DNA from: Pseudomonas marginalis
GTDB lineage: Bacteria > Pseudomonadota > Gammaproteobacteria > Pseudomonadales > Pseudomonadaceae
Length of the DNA stretch: 64,000 nt
Direction: 5' to 3'
Assembly (NCBI RefSeq): GCF_900105325.1
Contig: NZ_FNSU01000003.1
Location: 3,423,501-3,487,500, forward strand
Both the position numbers and the translations under genes were made by a program. The notes beneath the pieces were generated by a model. It searched no databases and was not told the origin of the DNA. It saw only the letters and a program-made list of their open reading frames with translations. Below are positions 16,665 through 25,085 of this stretch, piece by piece. Position 1 is the stretch's first letter, and each line of letters opens with the position of its first letter.

Positions 16665-17405
16665 TTAATACCCAGGCGCTTTGCCAATCGCGCGCCAGTG
16701 AATCGTTACCCCAAAGTTCACCGTGTCGTTGAACAGTCTGTATTGCGTATTGCTTACCGCATAAGCACCCGCCGAGTTGCCATCACCGTCTGTGGCATTA
16801 GGAGATACTTTGTTGCCGAAACAGTTGTAGACCTCAGCAAATGGCGTTGGAAAGTCTATTGGGCCACTCACGCCGTCGGCGCCAACACTTCCTTGCCCCC
16901 ACTGTTCTAAGAGCCCCGTAGCGCTGTCCAGCTTCCACCCATTGGCGCTCAACAACGCGGTGTTCTTGTTTTGCTTCGCCAGGTCAAGGGCGTCCAGCGC
17001 AGCCTGGATAGTCTGATGCAGAGAATTGAGGAGTGAATCTGTGGCCGTCTTTGTGTAGGCATCGCCGATGCCATAACCGCCCAGAGTAATGGCGTTGTTC
17101 GCCTTTCCGGACAGTAGATAGTCCGTTTGATTTTTCGTGTAAGCATCAAGGATGCCGTACCCGGCTAATGACGTTGCCCTCACTGCATAGTTAGCGATTG
17201 CTGCCTGAATGGCCTGGAGCACCTGAGTGTTGTCCTCAACATCCAGGGCAGGCAGATACCCCAGTATCAAGTTGCACAGCTCCTCCTGAACGGTATTCAA
17301 CCATTCAGCCTTAATCGGCGTGGGGCTCACGCCGCCCACTATGGTGCCGTAGCGAAACCCGCCAAGCGCCGTGACCAGATCGGTCCAACTAGAAATTCGC
17401 TGCAT
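16665..17405 (-). CDS. Phage tail fibre protein
   Basis: 246 residues from the ATG at 17405, which has GAGGA 9 nt upstream. The N-terminal third is typical of Mu/P2-type fibres (GTIVGGVSPTPIKAEWLNTVQEEL). The middle has two copies of a LAGYGI.DAYTK / LGGYGIGDAYTK repeat, the triple-helix fibre repeat family. The C-terminal part (ANGWKLDSATGLLEQWGQ...FPTPFAEVYNCFG) resembles gp53/putative-collagen-like fibre tips. It binds the host surface. It is directly downstream of the gp48-like baseplate gene. Confidence 0.85.
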   Translation of the reverse strand: MQRISSWTDLVTALGGFRYGTIVGGVSPTPIKAEWLNTVQEELCNLILGYLPALDVEDNTQVLQAIQAAIANYAVRATSLAGYGILDAYTKNQTDYLLSGKANNAITLGGYGIGDAYTKTATDSLLNSLHQTIQAALDALDLAKQNKNTALLSANGWKLDSATGLLEQWGQGSVGADGVSGPIDFPTPFAEVYNCFGNKVSPNATDGDGNSAGAYAVSNTQYRLFNDTVNFGVTIHWRAIGKAPGY

Positions 17406-17409
17406 GCTA

Positions 17410-18051
17410 CTAGTCCTCAATGCCGGCGATCGCTGAGGGCATCACGTAATGGATCGCGTTAAAAAAGGTGTCGACCTGACTAAAAATGCCGGCGACTACT
17501 TCCTGCCCAAAGCCCAACACCACGTCTGTGTATTCAGGCGCCTCCAGCTGCAGGCGACAATCCAGCGTGGCGGCTTCTGCGGTACCGAACGCCTCGATCG
17601 GTGCCGACGCCAGCCAGCTCCAGGGCCAACCCTCGCCATACAGAAAGTCGCCCGCATTGGTCGAGCCGACACGGGCGGGGCGGAACTCATCAATGGTGAT
17701 GCCAATGCCGGTCTGCGTGGCCATTCGCAGGTAATACGCACGCTGGGGAGCCCCGGTCGCACTCATCTTGTTCAGCACCGCTTGACGGCGCTCAGCCACC
17801 GCTTGCGATCCCGGCACAACACAAGCATCAGGAATGCCCAGGTACTCTTCCCAGTCAGTTAAAAGCTGGGTGACACTGGCGGGATTAAGCTCTGCTTGAA
17901 GGTCATCCAGGGCGACATCAATGCGCCAGAACTCGGGAGCGAAGGCCGCAACCAGTGCTGCAATATCTGGCTGTAGTTCAATGTCAAATGCCGGACCGGG
18001 CGGCAGCAGTTGTTGCATTTGCTGCTTGTAGTCGTCTTCACTCAAAGCCAT
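17410..18051 (-). CDS. Baseplate protein, Mu gp48 / YmfQ family (DUF2313)
   Basis: 213 residues. The N-terminus (DDYKQQMQQLLPPGPAFD) and the LLTDWEEYLGIPDACVV and RRQAVLNKMSATGAPQRAYYLRMA blocks are diagnostic of the YmfQ/gp48 family, which fills the inner baseplate of Mu-type tails next to the J-type protein. It overlaps the upstream baseplate J gene by 10 bp. Confidence 0.88.
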   Translation of the reverse strand: MALSEDDYKQQMQQLLPPGPAFDIELQPDIAALVAAFAPEFWRIDVALDDLQAELNPASVTQLLTDWEEYLGIPDACVVPGSQAVAERRQAVLNKMSATGAPQRAYYLRMATQTGIGITIDEFRPARVGSTNAGDFLYGEGWPWSWLASAPIEAFGTAEAATLDCRLQLEAPEYTDVVLGFGQEVVAGIFSQVDTFFNAIHYVMPSAIAGIED

Positions 18052-19085
18052 GTGATCACCCCAAGTGAACCCACTTCGTTATTGGCGATGACCACATCGG
18101 CAGTGGGAGACGACAACACATGATCTGTCTCACCAGCGGTGTTGCCGATCGCGCCACGGATATGGGAAATCAACAGGGTCGAGTCAGACCCCGCTTCATC
18201 ATTGATCAGCCCTGCCAATGATTGCGTTACCGCCGTACGCAGCACAGTGCTATCAGGCGTCAACTTGATCGAGAAGTTGAGCACCCGATCAATCGGCGCG
18301 AAGGCGTAGACTTCAGCGGTAACTGGGCGCCTGGCATCCAAATGAGCCTGAACCTCTGCCACCTGGGCAGGCGTCGGGAAAATGCTGACATCCGCGTCAC
18401 GAACAAAGGTCAGGCCAAACGTACCCGGCCCCATCCAGCGCGGCAGAGGCCAGGCCCGAGTGACCCCAGGCACCTCCAAGGCCCATTCAACAAAGTCCGC
18501 ACCGTTCCCCACCTTGCTCGGGTTCTTGAACGCCTGCCGTACCCTGGACCGCAAAGCCTCTACCGTTTCCTTCTCGGTTCCACCCACGATGCCATCGACA
18601 CCGATAGTGGCCGTGGAACTTACGCCGATCACTGGAGAAACCGCCGTCAAGTTGCCCGCCGCAAGGTTGCCAATTGTTCCGACATCATTCGACGTAACAG
18701 GCACTACGGCGGCACCGGCCACCAGGGTGGTGGTTTGGGTAACGGTATAAAGGCGCCCGTCCTCATACTGGTAGACGACACCAGCGTCGACCAGGGCGCC
18801 AGACGTGCCTGTCACGGCGATCAGCCCCGTGGCAGCCACTGCATCTGTTCTCCCCTTCTCCAACCGCCAGTCAGCCCAGCGCAGAAGGTTTTCTTCATCG
18901 CAGGTAGCCGGGTGCGACTGCTTGGCGATCCATTGCTGATAGCCGTACAGCTCGAAGGCGGTGCCGCTGTGTGCACGGGCAGCGGCCTTGGCGTCAGATC
19001 GGCGCAACGCATCGGGAGCGTTTCGCTCAAAGTCTGCCTCCGTGCGCGTAATCAGCGCAGGCAGCGTTGGGATGTCATAAGGCAT
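18042..19085 (-). CDS. Baseplate wedge protein J-like (Mu gp47)
   Basis: 347 residues of the baseplate J family. It begins PYDIPTLPALITRTEADFERNAPDALRRSDAKAAARAHSG and contains GGTEKETVEALRSRVRQAFKNP, the characteristic hinge of this family, and GVTRAWPLPRWMGPGTFGLTFV. It forms the wedge of the contractile-tail baseplate. Overlaps on both sides (gp46-like and gp48-like) show one tight operon. Confidence 0.92.
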   Translation of the reverse strand: MPYDIPTLPALITRTEADFERNAPDALRRSDAKAAARAHSGTAFELYGYQQWIAKQSHPATCDEENLLRWADWRLEKGRTDAVAATGLIAVTGTSGALVDAGVVYQYEDGRLYTVTQTTTLVAGAAVVPVTSNDVGTIGNLAAGNLTAVSPVIGVSSTATIGVDGIVGGTEKETVEALRSRVRQAFKNPSKVGNGADFVEWALEVPGVTRAWPLPRWMGPGTFGLTFVRDADVSIFPTPAQVAEVQAHLDARRPVTAEVYAFAPIDRVLNFSIKLTPDSTVLRTAVTQSLAGLINDEAGSDSTLLISHIRGAIGNTAGETDHVLSSPTADVVIANNEVGSLGVITWL

Positions 19086-19464
19086 TGATTAAACTCCAGG
19101 TATCCTCAAAGGCCAGTTCTAGCGTTTCGCCGTTTGCCTCTGTCATCAGCACGCTCATGCGCATCCCGTTGATGCCGTAGCGTTCTACGGTGACAGCGAC
19201 CTCCGTGACGATGCCATCCGCGACCATCCAGGCCAGGGCCTCATCGGCATAATCCTTGGCATCCTTGAAGGTGTCCGGCACCAGCGATCGTCGGCGCAAC
19301 AGCCAAAGGCGTGAACCTATCTGGTCGCCCGCCACGGTGGGCACGCTGTCTCCCCACCAACCCTGGCGGTCACTGTCGTCCAAGTCATCGTCATCATTGG
19401 CCCGGCGCCAGGAAAACAAGCTGATGGTTACGGCGCGGCGAAGAAGCTGCTCACGATCGATCAT
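19075..19464 (-). CDS. Baseplate protein GP46 family (W-like)
   Basis: 129 residues from the ATG at 19464 (a TTG 3 bp upstream is less likely). GSRLWLLRRRSLVPDTFKDAKDYADEALAWMVADG matches the GP46/gpW-type baseplate family that shares the T4 gp25 lysozyme-like fold. It overlaps the stop of the spike gene by one base (TGATG) and the J-like gene by 11 bp. Confidence 0.88.
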   Translation of the reverse strand: MIDREQLLRRAVTISLFSWRRANDDDDLDDSDRQGWWGDSVPTVAGDQIGSRLWLLRRRSLVPDTFKDAKDYADEALAWMVADGIVTEVAVTVERYGINGMRMSVLMTEANGETLELAFEDTWSLINAL

Positions 19465-19973
19465 CAAGTGCCTCCAACGGGCGGCCCGCTTTGGCCGTTC
19501 CCACTCTGCACACCCTCATGTGGGTGATTGATCTGACTCACGCCGCCGGCGACCTGATCTCCATCCGATTCAATGCGACCAGTCGTTTTGATCAGCGGCG
19601 TATCAAAGTTCACAGACTCCGTGGCCTTGACATTCAGCGTCACGGTTTCAATGTCGATGATCCGTCCACGCTTGAAGTGGAGCTTGTCGCCCTCATCGGT
19701 GTACATGGCCACCTCCCCCGAGCTCAGACCTTGCAGACGAAACCGCCGGTCCGCGACGACGATCACCACCCCGTGACTGCGATCGCCACCAATGAAGCCA
19801 GCCAGGGCCTCAGCACCGGCGTGCGGACAGGCCGTGAACCCATAGGGCTCCAGGTGTTCAACCTGGTCCTTCACTTCACCAGCCAGCAAACGAAGCTGCA
19901 GGCTCTGCAACTTGCTGGCTGAGTTGGCTAAAGCAACCACGCCACGCGCGAGGAAGTTCGTCAGTGCGCTCAT
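19464..19973 (-). CDS. Baseplate assembly protein V / tail spike (Mu gp45)
   Basis: 169 residues. GLTACPHAG-like middle (GFTACPHAGAEALAGFIGGDRSHGVVIVVADRRFR), GEVAMYTDEGDKLHFKRGRIIDI OB-fold stretch and beta-helical C-terminus ending INHPHEGVQSGNGQSGPPVGGT. The final His-containing segment is typical of metal-binding membrane-piercing spikes of Mu/P2 tails. It forms the central needle that pierces the outer membrane. Confidence 0.9.
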   Translation of the reverse strand: MSALTNFLARGVVALANSASKLQSLQLRLLAGEVKDQVEHLEPYGFTACPHAGAEALAGFIGGDRSHGVVIVVADRRFRLQGLSSGEVAMYTDEGDKLHFKRGRIIDIETVTLNVKATESVNFDTPLIKTTGRIESDGDQVAGGVSQINHPHEGVQSGNGQSGPPVGGT

Positions 19974-21082
19974 GAGGGTTTGTAGTCCGCAGGTATGAGG
20001 TATTCAAAGTTGTCAGTTTTCTTGCCCTTGCGAAGCTTGCGCTTCTCGTAGGCATCGTTCGGTTCGGGCAGAAAACCGTCAGGCGGAGCGACGCTGAGCG
20101 TGGCAAAAGTGCCTTGCTCGTCGAGCTCGTAACTGATTTCCGTGATCAGCATGTCCCGGTCAAAACCAACGGTGGGATCCACCACACGCACAATCATGTT
20201 GTGCCGCCACAGCTCGCCGTTACTTTGCCGCCACCCTTGGCATTTGTAGGTGGCCGCCAGGGCCTTGCTGATGGCGTTGGCGCGCTCCCACACGACACGC
20301 GCACGCGCGATAGCTGGGGTAAGTTGACCTGACTGCTGGATGACCTTGACGCGTTTGCGACCGATTCGATCGTCGGTAACCGATGCCTCGACCTCTGTTG
20401 CGGCGACACCGAAGCTCGTATCGGTACCACTGCGCTGACCCTTGCTGACGTATTGGGAGAACACATTGGAAAAATCCATCTGTGCATCGCCGGTCAGGAT
20501 GTTCTCACCCAACACCAGCCGATCAGCCGCACGGCCAGCACTACCAGGTGAGGCGATGATCAACCGCCCGCGACCATCGTCGGTGCTGAACAGGCGAGAC
20601 AGCGTCAGCAATCGGTCGATACTCTCAAATGCCGTTTCACCTGGCTCGATCGTATGGTCATCGATCGCCTGCGCCAAGCCAGAATCATCAACAACAGTGA
20701 TCCCATACTCACCCGCCAAGGCTGCAACGATGCTCTGCACGCTCTGGGCGCGCCATTGACCTGGGGTATTGATCGCAGCGCAGTCCACCAAGTCGCCTGT
20801 CCGTGATTTTCCCGAGATCGACAGATTGACGGCCCGGCCATCGTATTGAACGGGGGCTGCTGACACATACCCCGTCAGGATCAGCTCTCTACCGATCCGC
20901 ACTTCAACCGCCTCACCCGGCTTGATGCGTACCGGCACATCACCACCGCCTGGCCAACTCCAGGTGATGCCCAACTCAAAGTCGCGGGCCTGGCGCTCCA
21001 GGCCGGCACTGATCCGCACCGATTTCCACCCGGCGTAGTCGTACCCGCCAGCACTTAGGGTGACGATATTGGATTGATCCAT
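19970..21082 (-). CDS. Baseplate hub protein (Mu gp44 family)
   Basis: 370 residues. It starts with ITV-type beta strands and contains WKSVRISAGLERQARDFELGITW, the VDCAAINTPGQWRAQSV motif and a C-terminal KTDNFEYLIPADYKPS tail. The family is the Mu gp44/P2 gpD-like hub, a ring that connects the tail tube to the spike. It overlaps the spike gene by 4 bp and follows the circularisation-type gene by 2 bp. Confidence 0.9.
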   Translation of the reverse strand: MDQSNIVTLSAGGYDYAGWKSVRISAGLERQARDFELGITWSWPGGGDVPVRIKPGEAVEVRIGRELILTGYVSAAPVQYDGRAVNLSISGKSRTGDLVDCAAINTPGQWRAQSVQSIVAALAGEYGITVVDDSGLAQAIDDHTIEPGETAFESIDRLLTLSRLFSTDDGRGRLIIASPGSAGRAADRLVLGENILTGDAQMDFSNVFSQYVSKGQRSGTDTSFGVAATEVEASVTDDRIGRKRVKVIQQSGQLTPAIARARVVWERANAISKALAATYKCQGWRQSNGELWRHNMIVRVVDPTVGFDRDMLITEISYELDEQGTFATLSVAPPDGFLPEPNDAYEKRKLRKGKKTDNFEYLIPADYKPS

Positions 21083-21084
21083 AA

Positions 21085-22344
21085 TCAGCTCTTGGCGACT
21101 TGTAGCTCAGTGGCCGGCACGAAACCGGGATGACGGATGCGGTTGCGCGAAACAATCTCAGCGCCGCGCAGCGCATCGCCGTAAAGGCTGTACGCGAGAA
21201 CAAGCGACGGAACCGTTTGCCGTGGGGTGTAGGCGCGCAACCACACACCACTGCGGGCAACCTCGGTCAAATGGCGATCTAGGCGTAGCCGTGCATCACT
21301 GAGGACGCTGAAGTGATCCGGAGCGCTATCGGCAGCAACGGCCCATACGGCCTCGCTGATTGCATCACGCAATTCAAGAATGTCGTCAGCGACCGGGACA
21401 CTGGTCAGCTCGGCCTCACTCGCTACCGTCGTCAGCCCCTGTTCACCCAGCTGGGCAGCCACGCTAGCGGCCTGGCCAGAACTGGACACATCAGCAATGG
21501 GCACCTCTGCTATGTCCAGCACCAGGTCCAGAATGGCAGCGTCCTGGATCAACCCGATGACCGCCGCTTGAAACGCAGCTTCATCGGCGGTCGACGTCAC
21601 AGGCGCCACAGTCTCAAGCGCCGGGATAGCCTCCGCCATGGCCTGGCTGCTCTTCAGCTGACTGCCGGCGCCATAACCGTCAAACGTCCTTTCCAAACGA
21701 GTCAGGTCACTCAACAAGCTCGCCGCAAACGCATCCGGAGCGTTCACCAGGCCATTCACGAAAGCATCTAGATCCGACGCCAACGACGTCATGGGTTTCA
21801 GGAAGTTGATACCGAACGCGTACACGCTCGACAACGCGGTACGCAATGCCCGCGCTCGCTGCCCCGCCAAGTTGACGGCGGCCATCGCAGTGCTGAACCG
21901 ACTCTGTATAGATGCCAGCAACGAATCCTGCTGTTTGACCAGTTGCTGTTTGGTATTGGGGGCCTGGACTGGAAACTCCAACGTGCCGTCAATGAACTCC
22001 AGCGCGAAGCGAACCATGCCCCCCTCATCCCGCGCGTGGGAGACCTCGCACTCCCCCGCCGTGACCGTCAGCCGGCCAAACCAGGGGTGAACCAACTCGC
22101 CCGCGCCCGGTTTGTCCAGCGCGGTCAGCAGGCGGTCACGTTGCGACAAGCAGTCGTCACCCACGACAAATCCGGAAAACCGGTATTTGCGTGTCTGGCG
22201 CCCCATGTCCTCTGTGTAAGGCTGATCACGCTGGGGGTACTCGTGGACCTGCGTGCGCCGGCCCACTGGCACATTATCGGTATCGACCCAAAACGGAACC
22301 CCACGAAAGGATGCGGCCTGTTTTCGGTCACGCCACTCACTCAT
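21085..22344 (-). CDS. Tail/DNA circularisation protein (Mu gp43, N-terminal domain family)
   Basis: 419 residues. The N-terminus WRDRKQAASFRGVPFWVDTDNVPVGRR followed by QRDQPYTEDMGRQTRKYRFSGFVVGDD is diagnostic of the DNA circularisation protein N family of Mu-type tails. The rest is helical and Ala-rich. It lies between the tape-measure and hub genes as in Mu. Its exact role in tail-tip assembly is not settled. Confidence 0.9.
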   Translation of the reverse strand: MSEWRDRKQAASFRGVPFWVDTDNVPVGRRTQVHEYPQRDQPYTEDMGRQTRKYRFSGFVVGDDCLSQRDRLLTALDKPGAGELVHPWFGRLTVTAGECEVSHARDEGGMVRFALEFIDGTLEFPVQAPNTKQQLVKQQDSLLASIQSRFSTAMAAVNLAGQRARALRTALSSVYAFGINFLKPMTSLASDLDAFVNGLVNAPDAFAASLLSDLTRLERTFDGYGAGSQLKSSQAMAEAIPALETVAPVTSTADEAAFQAAVIGLIQDAAILDLVLDIAEVPIADVSSSGQAASVAAQLGEQGLTTVASEAELTSVPVADDILELRDAISEAVWAVAADSAPDHFSVLSDARLRLDRHLTEVARSGVWLRAYTPRQTVPSLVLAYSLYGDALRGAEIVSRNRIRHPGFVPATELQVAKS

Positions 22345-24260
22345 GGTGCATCTCCCGACAAGGACCGATAGCCGACCTTCGGTGTAATGGAAAGCCCTGG
22401 CTGGCTGGTTTTTGCCGGGTCAACCCGCATCCCCGGCGGAGCGTTTTGAAAGCGCATCACCAGCTCACCGTTGAGCTGCGTTTTGTTCGCCGCTGCCGTC
22501 TGCTGGAGCAGTGAGCCGGGAGCCGGCAAGCCGGGTACCCGCAGCAACTGATTCGGATCTACCCCTGCTTGGGTCGCGTTACGCTGGGCCTGCTGACTGC
22601 GCATTGTCTGCGGCGCATCCGCCAACAAGAACGCCCCCGTACCGCCACCCACATCGGCATTGCGAATGCGTTGCGCCTCGGCCTGCTGCTGGACCTTTGC
22701 GGTCAAGCCGACACCACCGTCTTCCATGCCAAACAGTTTCAAAATCGGCTGAATGTAGGGCTGAATGTCCTCCCATAACTTCTTGAAAAACTCCGTGATC
22801 GGCGTCCAGTTTTTAATGATCAGCGCCATGGGCGTCCAACCAAAAACCGATTTCATGAAGTCGATGAAGGGGGTGGTGTAAGCCTTGATCAGATCCCACA
22901 ACGCAGTGAAAAAAGGCCCGACGGTCTCCCAGTTGGCGACGATCAAGCCTGCCGCCGCCGCGATTGCCACCGCAATGATGCCGATCGGAGTGGCCGCGAA
23001 GGCAACGCCCAGCACCCGCACGGCCACGGTCGCGGCAAAAACACCTGCACGAAGCGCCGTGAACGCGATACCCGCAACCGCCAAGCCTTTGACCAGTTGG
23101 GGATTGGCTTTAATGAACTCTGCTGCCTGGGTGATCATTGGCCGCATGGCGTCCACCACCGAGTTGATGTTCGGAAGTAACCCCTCACCAAACGCCCGAG
23201 ACACGCCGTCGGCGTTGTTGCCTAATACATTCAGGTTATTTGCCGTCGTGTCTGCTCTTGATTGGTACTCCTTTTCCATCGAGCCGGCATACTTGGTGGC
23301 ATCCCCCACCTTCAGCAGGTTCGTGCGCAACAGTTCGACGTTTGTGAGCAAGGGCGTAATGGCCGCTACCGACTCGCTGCCAAACAACTCGGTTAACAGG
23401 GCCGGACGCTTGGTGGCATCGACCATTGAGATACGCGTGAGGACATCCAGCAGGGTTTTTTGTGCATCCTTCTGCATACCCTCAGCAACGCTTTTCGAAT
23501 CCAGCCGCAATGATTTAAAAGCCTGCGATTGGCTCTTGGTCGCCGCAGTGCCCTTGGTCAATGACAGCATGAAGTTTTTGATGCCTGTTGCCGCCACATC
23601 TTGTTTCACGCCGACGCCGGCCATCGTCGCACCGAGCGCCGCGACCTGAGCCGCTGACAGACCCGCAACTTCCCCTAGCCCCCCTACCTCCGTGACAATC
23701 GCCGACACTTTCTGCGCGTTGGCCGGCCCCGTATTGCCCAGGTAGTTAATTTGATCGGCCAGGCGAATTGCGCTTTCCTGGGTCATCCTGAACGCGGTTC
23801 GCCAGGTGGACATCATGTCGCCGCTTTGCTCGGCAGTCTGGTCGAATGCAATCCCCATCTTCACAGCGGACTCAGCGAAGCCCAGCAGCTCTTCACGCGC
23901 AAAACCCGCCTGTCCGCCTGCAGCGACAATTTTGGCAATGTCGCCAGCAGCCATCGGCAAGCGGTCCGACATTCGGCCAATGTCATCCCCCATCTGCTTG
24001 AACTGTTGCGGCGTGTCGAAGTTAACAACCTTCCTCACGTCTGCCATCTGCGACTCAAAATCAATGGCCGCTTTGGCACCCGCGACAAAGGGTGCCGCCA
24101 ATACGCCGCCAGTGACGACATCGCTGAACCCAATCTTGCCAAGGCCGGTTTTCTCCAGCCCCTTACGGAACGCGGCGACGTTTTTACGGGCGCCGGCCAA
24201 CATAGGCGAAAGCTTATCAACGCCGGTGATCAACGCCTTGAGCTGAAATTTATCTGCCAT
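22341..24260 (-). CDS. Tail tape measure protein
   Basis: 639 residues from the ATG at 24260, with GGAGGGGGGTG upstream; a GTG one codon earlier is possible. The N-terminal phage tape-measure domain (MADKFQLKALITGVDKLSP..., GGQAGFAREELLGFAESAVKMGIAFDQT) is followed by hydrophobic helices at about residues 390-450 and a less ordered C-terminus. It sets tail length and helps DNA entry. The start codon touches the stop of the frameshifted chaperone product. Confidence 0.93.
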   Translation of the reverse strand: MADKFQLKALITGVDKLSPMLAGARKNVAAFRKGLEKTGLGKIGFSDVVTGGVLAAPFVAGAKAAIDFESQMADVRKVVNFDTPQQFKQMGDDIGRMSDRLPMAAGDIAKIVAAGGQAGFAREELLGFAESAVKMGIAFDQTAEQSGDMMSTWRTAFRMTQESAIRLADQINYLGNTGPANAQKVSAIVTEVGGLGEVAGLSAAQVAALGATMAGVGVKQDVAATGIKNFMLSLTKGTAATKSQSQAFKSLRLDSKSVAEGMQKDAQKTLLDVLTRISMVDATKRPALLTELFGSESVAAITPLLTNVELLRTNLLKVGDATKYAGSMEKEYQSRADTTANNLNVLGNNADGVSRAFGEGLLPNINSVVDAMRPMITQAAEFIKANPQLVKGLAVAGIAFTALRAGVFAATVAVRVLGVAFAATPIGIIAVAIAAAAGLIVANWETVGPFFTALWDLIKAYTTPFIDFMKSVFGWTPMALIIKNWTPITEFFKKLWEDIQPYIQPILKLFGMEDGGVGLTAKVQQQAEAQRIRNADVGGGTGAFLLADAPQTMRSQQAQRNATQAGVDPNQLLRVPGLPAPGSLLQQTAAANKTQLNGELVMRFQNAPPGMRVDPAKTSQPGLSITPKVGYRSLSGDAP

Positions 24261-24687
24261 CACCCCCCCTCCAACACATTGTTGATGCGCTGGGCGTGCG
24301 CAATAGACTCAAGAACGATATCCAGCGACCTGGCCATAACCAGCTCTGGGTCCGTTTTCCAGAAATAGGCCAGGTCGTAGGCAACGGCTATCAGGCCGTC
24401 AAGGTCGCAGATGCCGGCGTCATGAAAAAACCCGCAATCTGCCAACTGAGGCTGTTGAGGTCAGACAGGTCCAGCTGGTTGACCGAGGACGACGGGATGC
24501 CCGCGCAAACGACGATGTACTTGGCCGCGATGTCCAGATCGATCGAGACGGCTTCATCCTTGTCGATTTTGTAGGGCAACGCCTTGATGGCCCTGGCTTC
24601 CTGCGGCGTCGGTCGGCGAATGGTCAGCTCGCTCAATTGCGCGCCGTGGGCCTCAATAGGCGCGGACAGCTTTACGACTTCGCTCAT
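24260..24687 (-). CDS. Tail assembly chaperone, -1 frameshift product
   Basis: Predicted 142-residue fusion. The zero-frame chaperone reads G GGT TTT (plus-strand positions 24427-24433); a -1 slip there continues into FHDAGICDLDGLIAVAYDLAYFWKTDPELVMARSLDIVL and ends at 24260, exactly at the tape-measure start. The extension frame has no ATG (its first possible start is TTG) and no ribosome site, so it can only be made by frameshifting, as in lambda G/GT and other tail chaperones. These proteins coat the tape measure before tube assembly and are not in the virion. Confidence 0.8.
24391..24687 (-). CDS. Tail assembly chaperone (Mu gp41 family)
   Basis: 98 residues in the zero frame. ELTIRRPTPQEARAIKALPY matches the gp41-type phage tail assembly chaperone family. 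The start MSEVVKLSAPIEA was chosen over an upstream in-frame start that lies inside the tube gene. It overlaps the tail tube gene by 4 bp and lies directly before the tape-measure gene, the expected position. The slippery G GGT TTT near its end generates the longer form. Confidence 0.88.
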   Translation of the reverse strand: MSEVVKLSAPIEAHGAQLSELTIRRPTPQEARAIKALPYKIDKDEAVSIDLDIAAKYIVVCAGIPSSSVNQLDLSDLNSLSWQIAGFFMTPASATLTA

Positions 24688-25031
24688 TGCCAACCTCCCT
24701 TGGTGCCATCCCATTGGATGTCGATGGTCCCGTCGTCACCCTTCGACACCGGCTCTCCGATGACGTAGGCGCCTGACAATACGTAAACGCCACCGTTCTT
24801 GAACTCGACGGTAATGGTCTGGTCCGTGGCGGTCGTGATTTGCTTGATGGGCAAGTCAGGGGAATGAACGATGGTGGCTTTCACATAGGCCACCAGATCC
24901 TCTTCCTTGAAAAAACCTGGCGCTACGGATTCGCGCTTAACGTCACTCAGCGGGCATTCCACACCACCCGTCGTTGTGAACTGGATACCGTCCGCCTTGA
25001 TGTAGACGGTGCCGGCGACTTTCTGGCCCAT
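24684..25031 (-). CDS. Tail tube protein (Mu gp40 family)
   Basis: 115 residues. MGQKVAGTVYIKADGIQFTTTGGVECPLSDVKRESVAPGF and the C-terminal FKNGGVYVLSGAYVIGEPV stretch are typical of the Mu-type tail tube family (PF10618). It polymerises to form the inner tube of the contractile tail. A hairpin sits immediately upstream, between the sheath and tube genes, where many copies of tube protein are needed. Confidence 0.93.
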   Translation of the reverse strand: MGQKVAGTVYIKADGIQFTTTGGVECPLSDVKRESVAPGFFKEEDLVAYVKATIVHSPDLPIKQITTATDQTITVEFKNGGVYVLSGAYVIGEPVSKGDDGTIDIQWDGTKGGWQ

Positions 25032-25045
25032 GGCCTTACTCCTAC

Positions 25046-25068
25046 AAAAAAGCCCGCACTTGGCGGGC
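25046..25068 (-). terminator. Intra-operon hairpin, AAAAAGCCCGC type
   Basis: Minus strand: GCCCGC, loop, GCGGGC, then T6. It lies between the tail sheath and tail tube genes; its loop is the same as that of the hairpin at 14091-14113. Confidence 0.78.
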
Positions 25069-25085
25069 CATGGTTAGTCGATCCG

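Noticed and set aside
24260..24445. Separate 61-codon gene after the tail chaperone
   Set aside because: Its only start is TTG without a ribosome site; it is the -1 frameshift extension of the chaperone.
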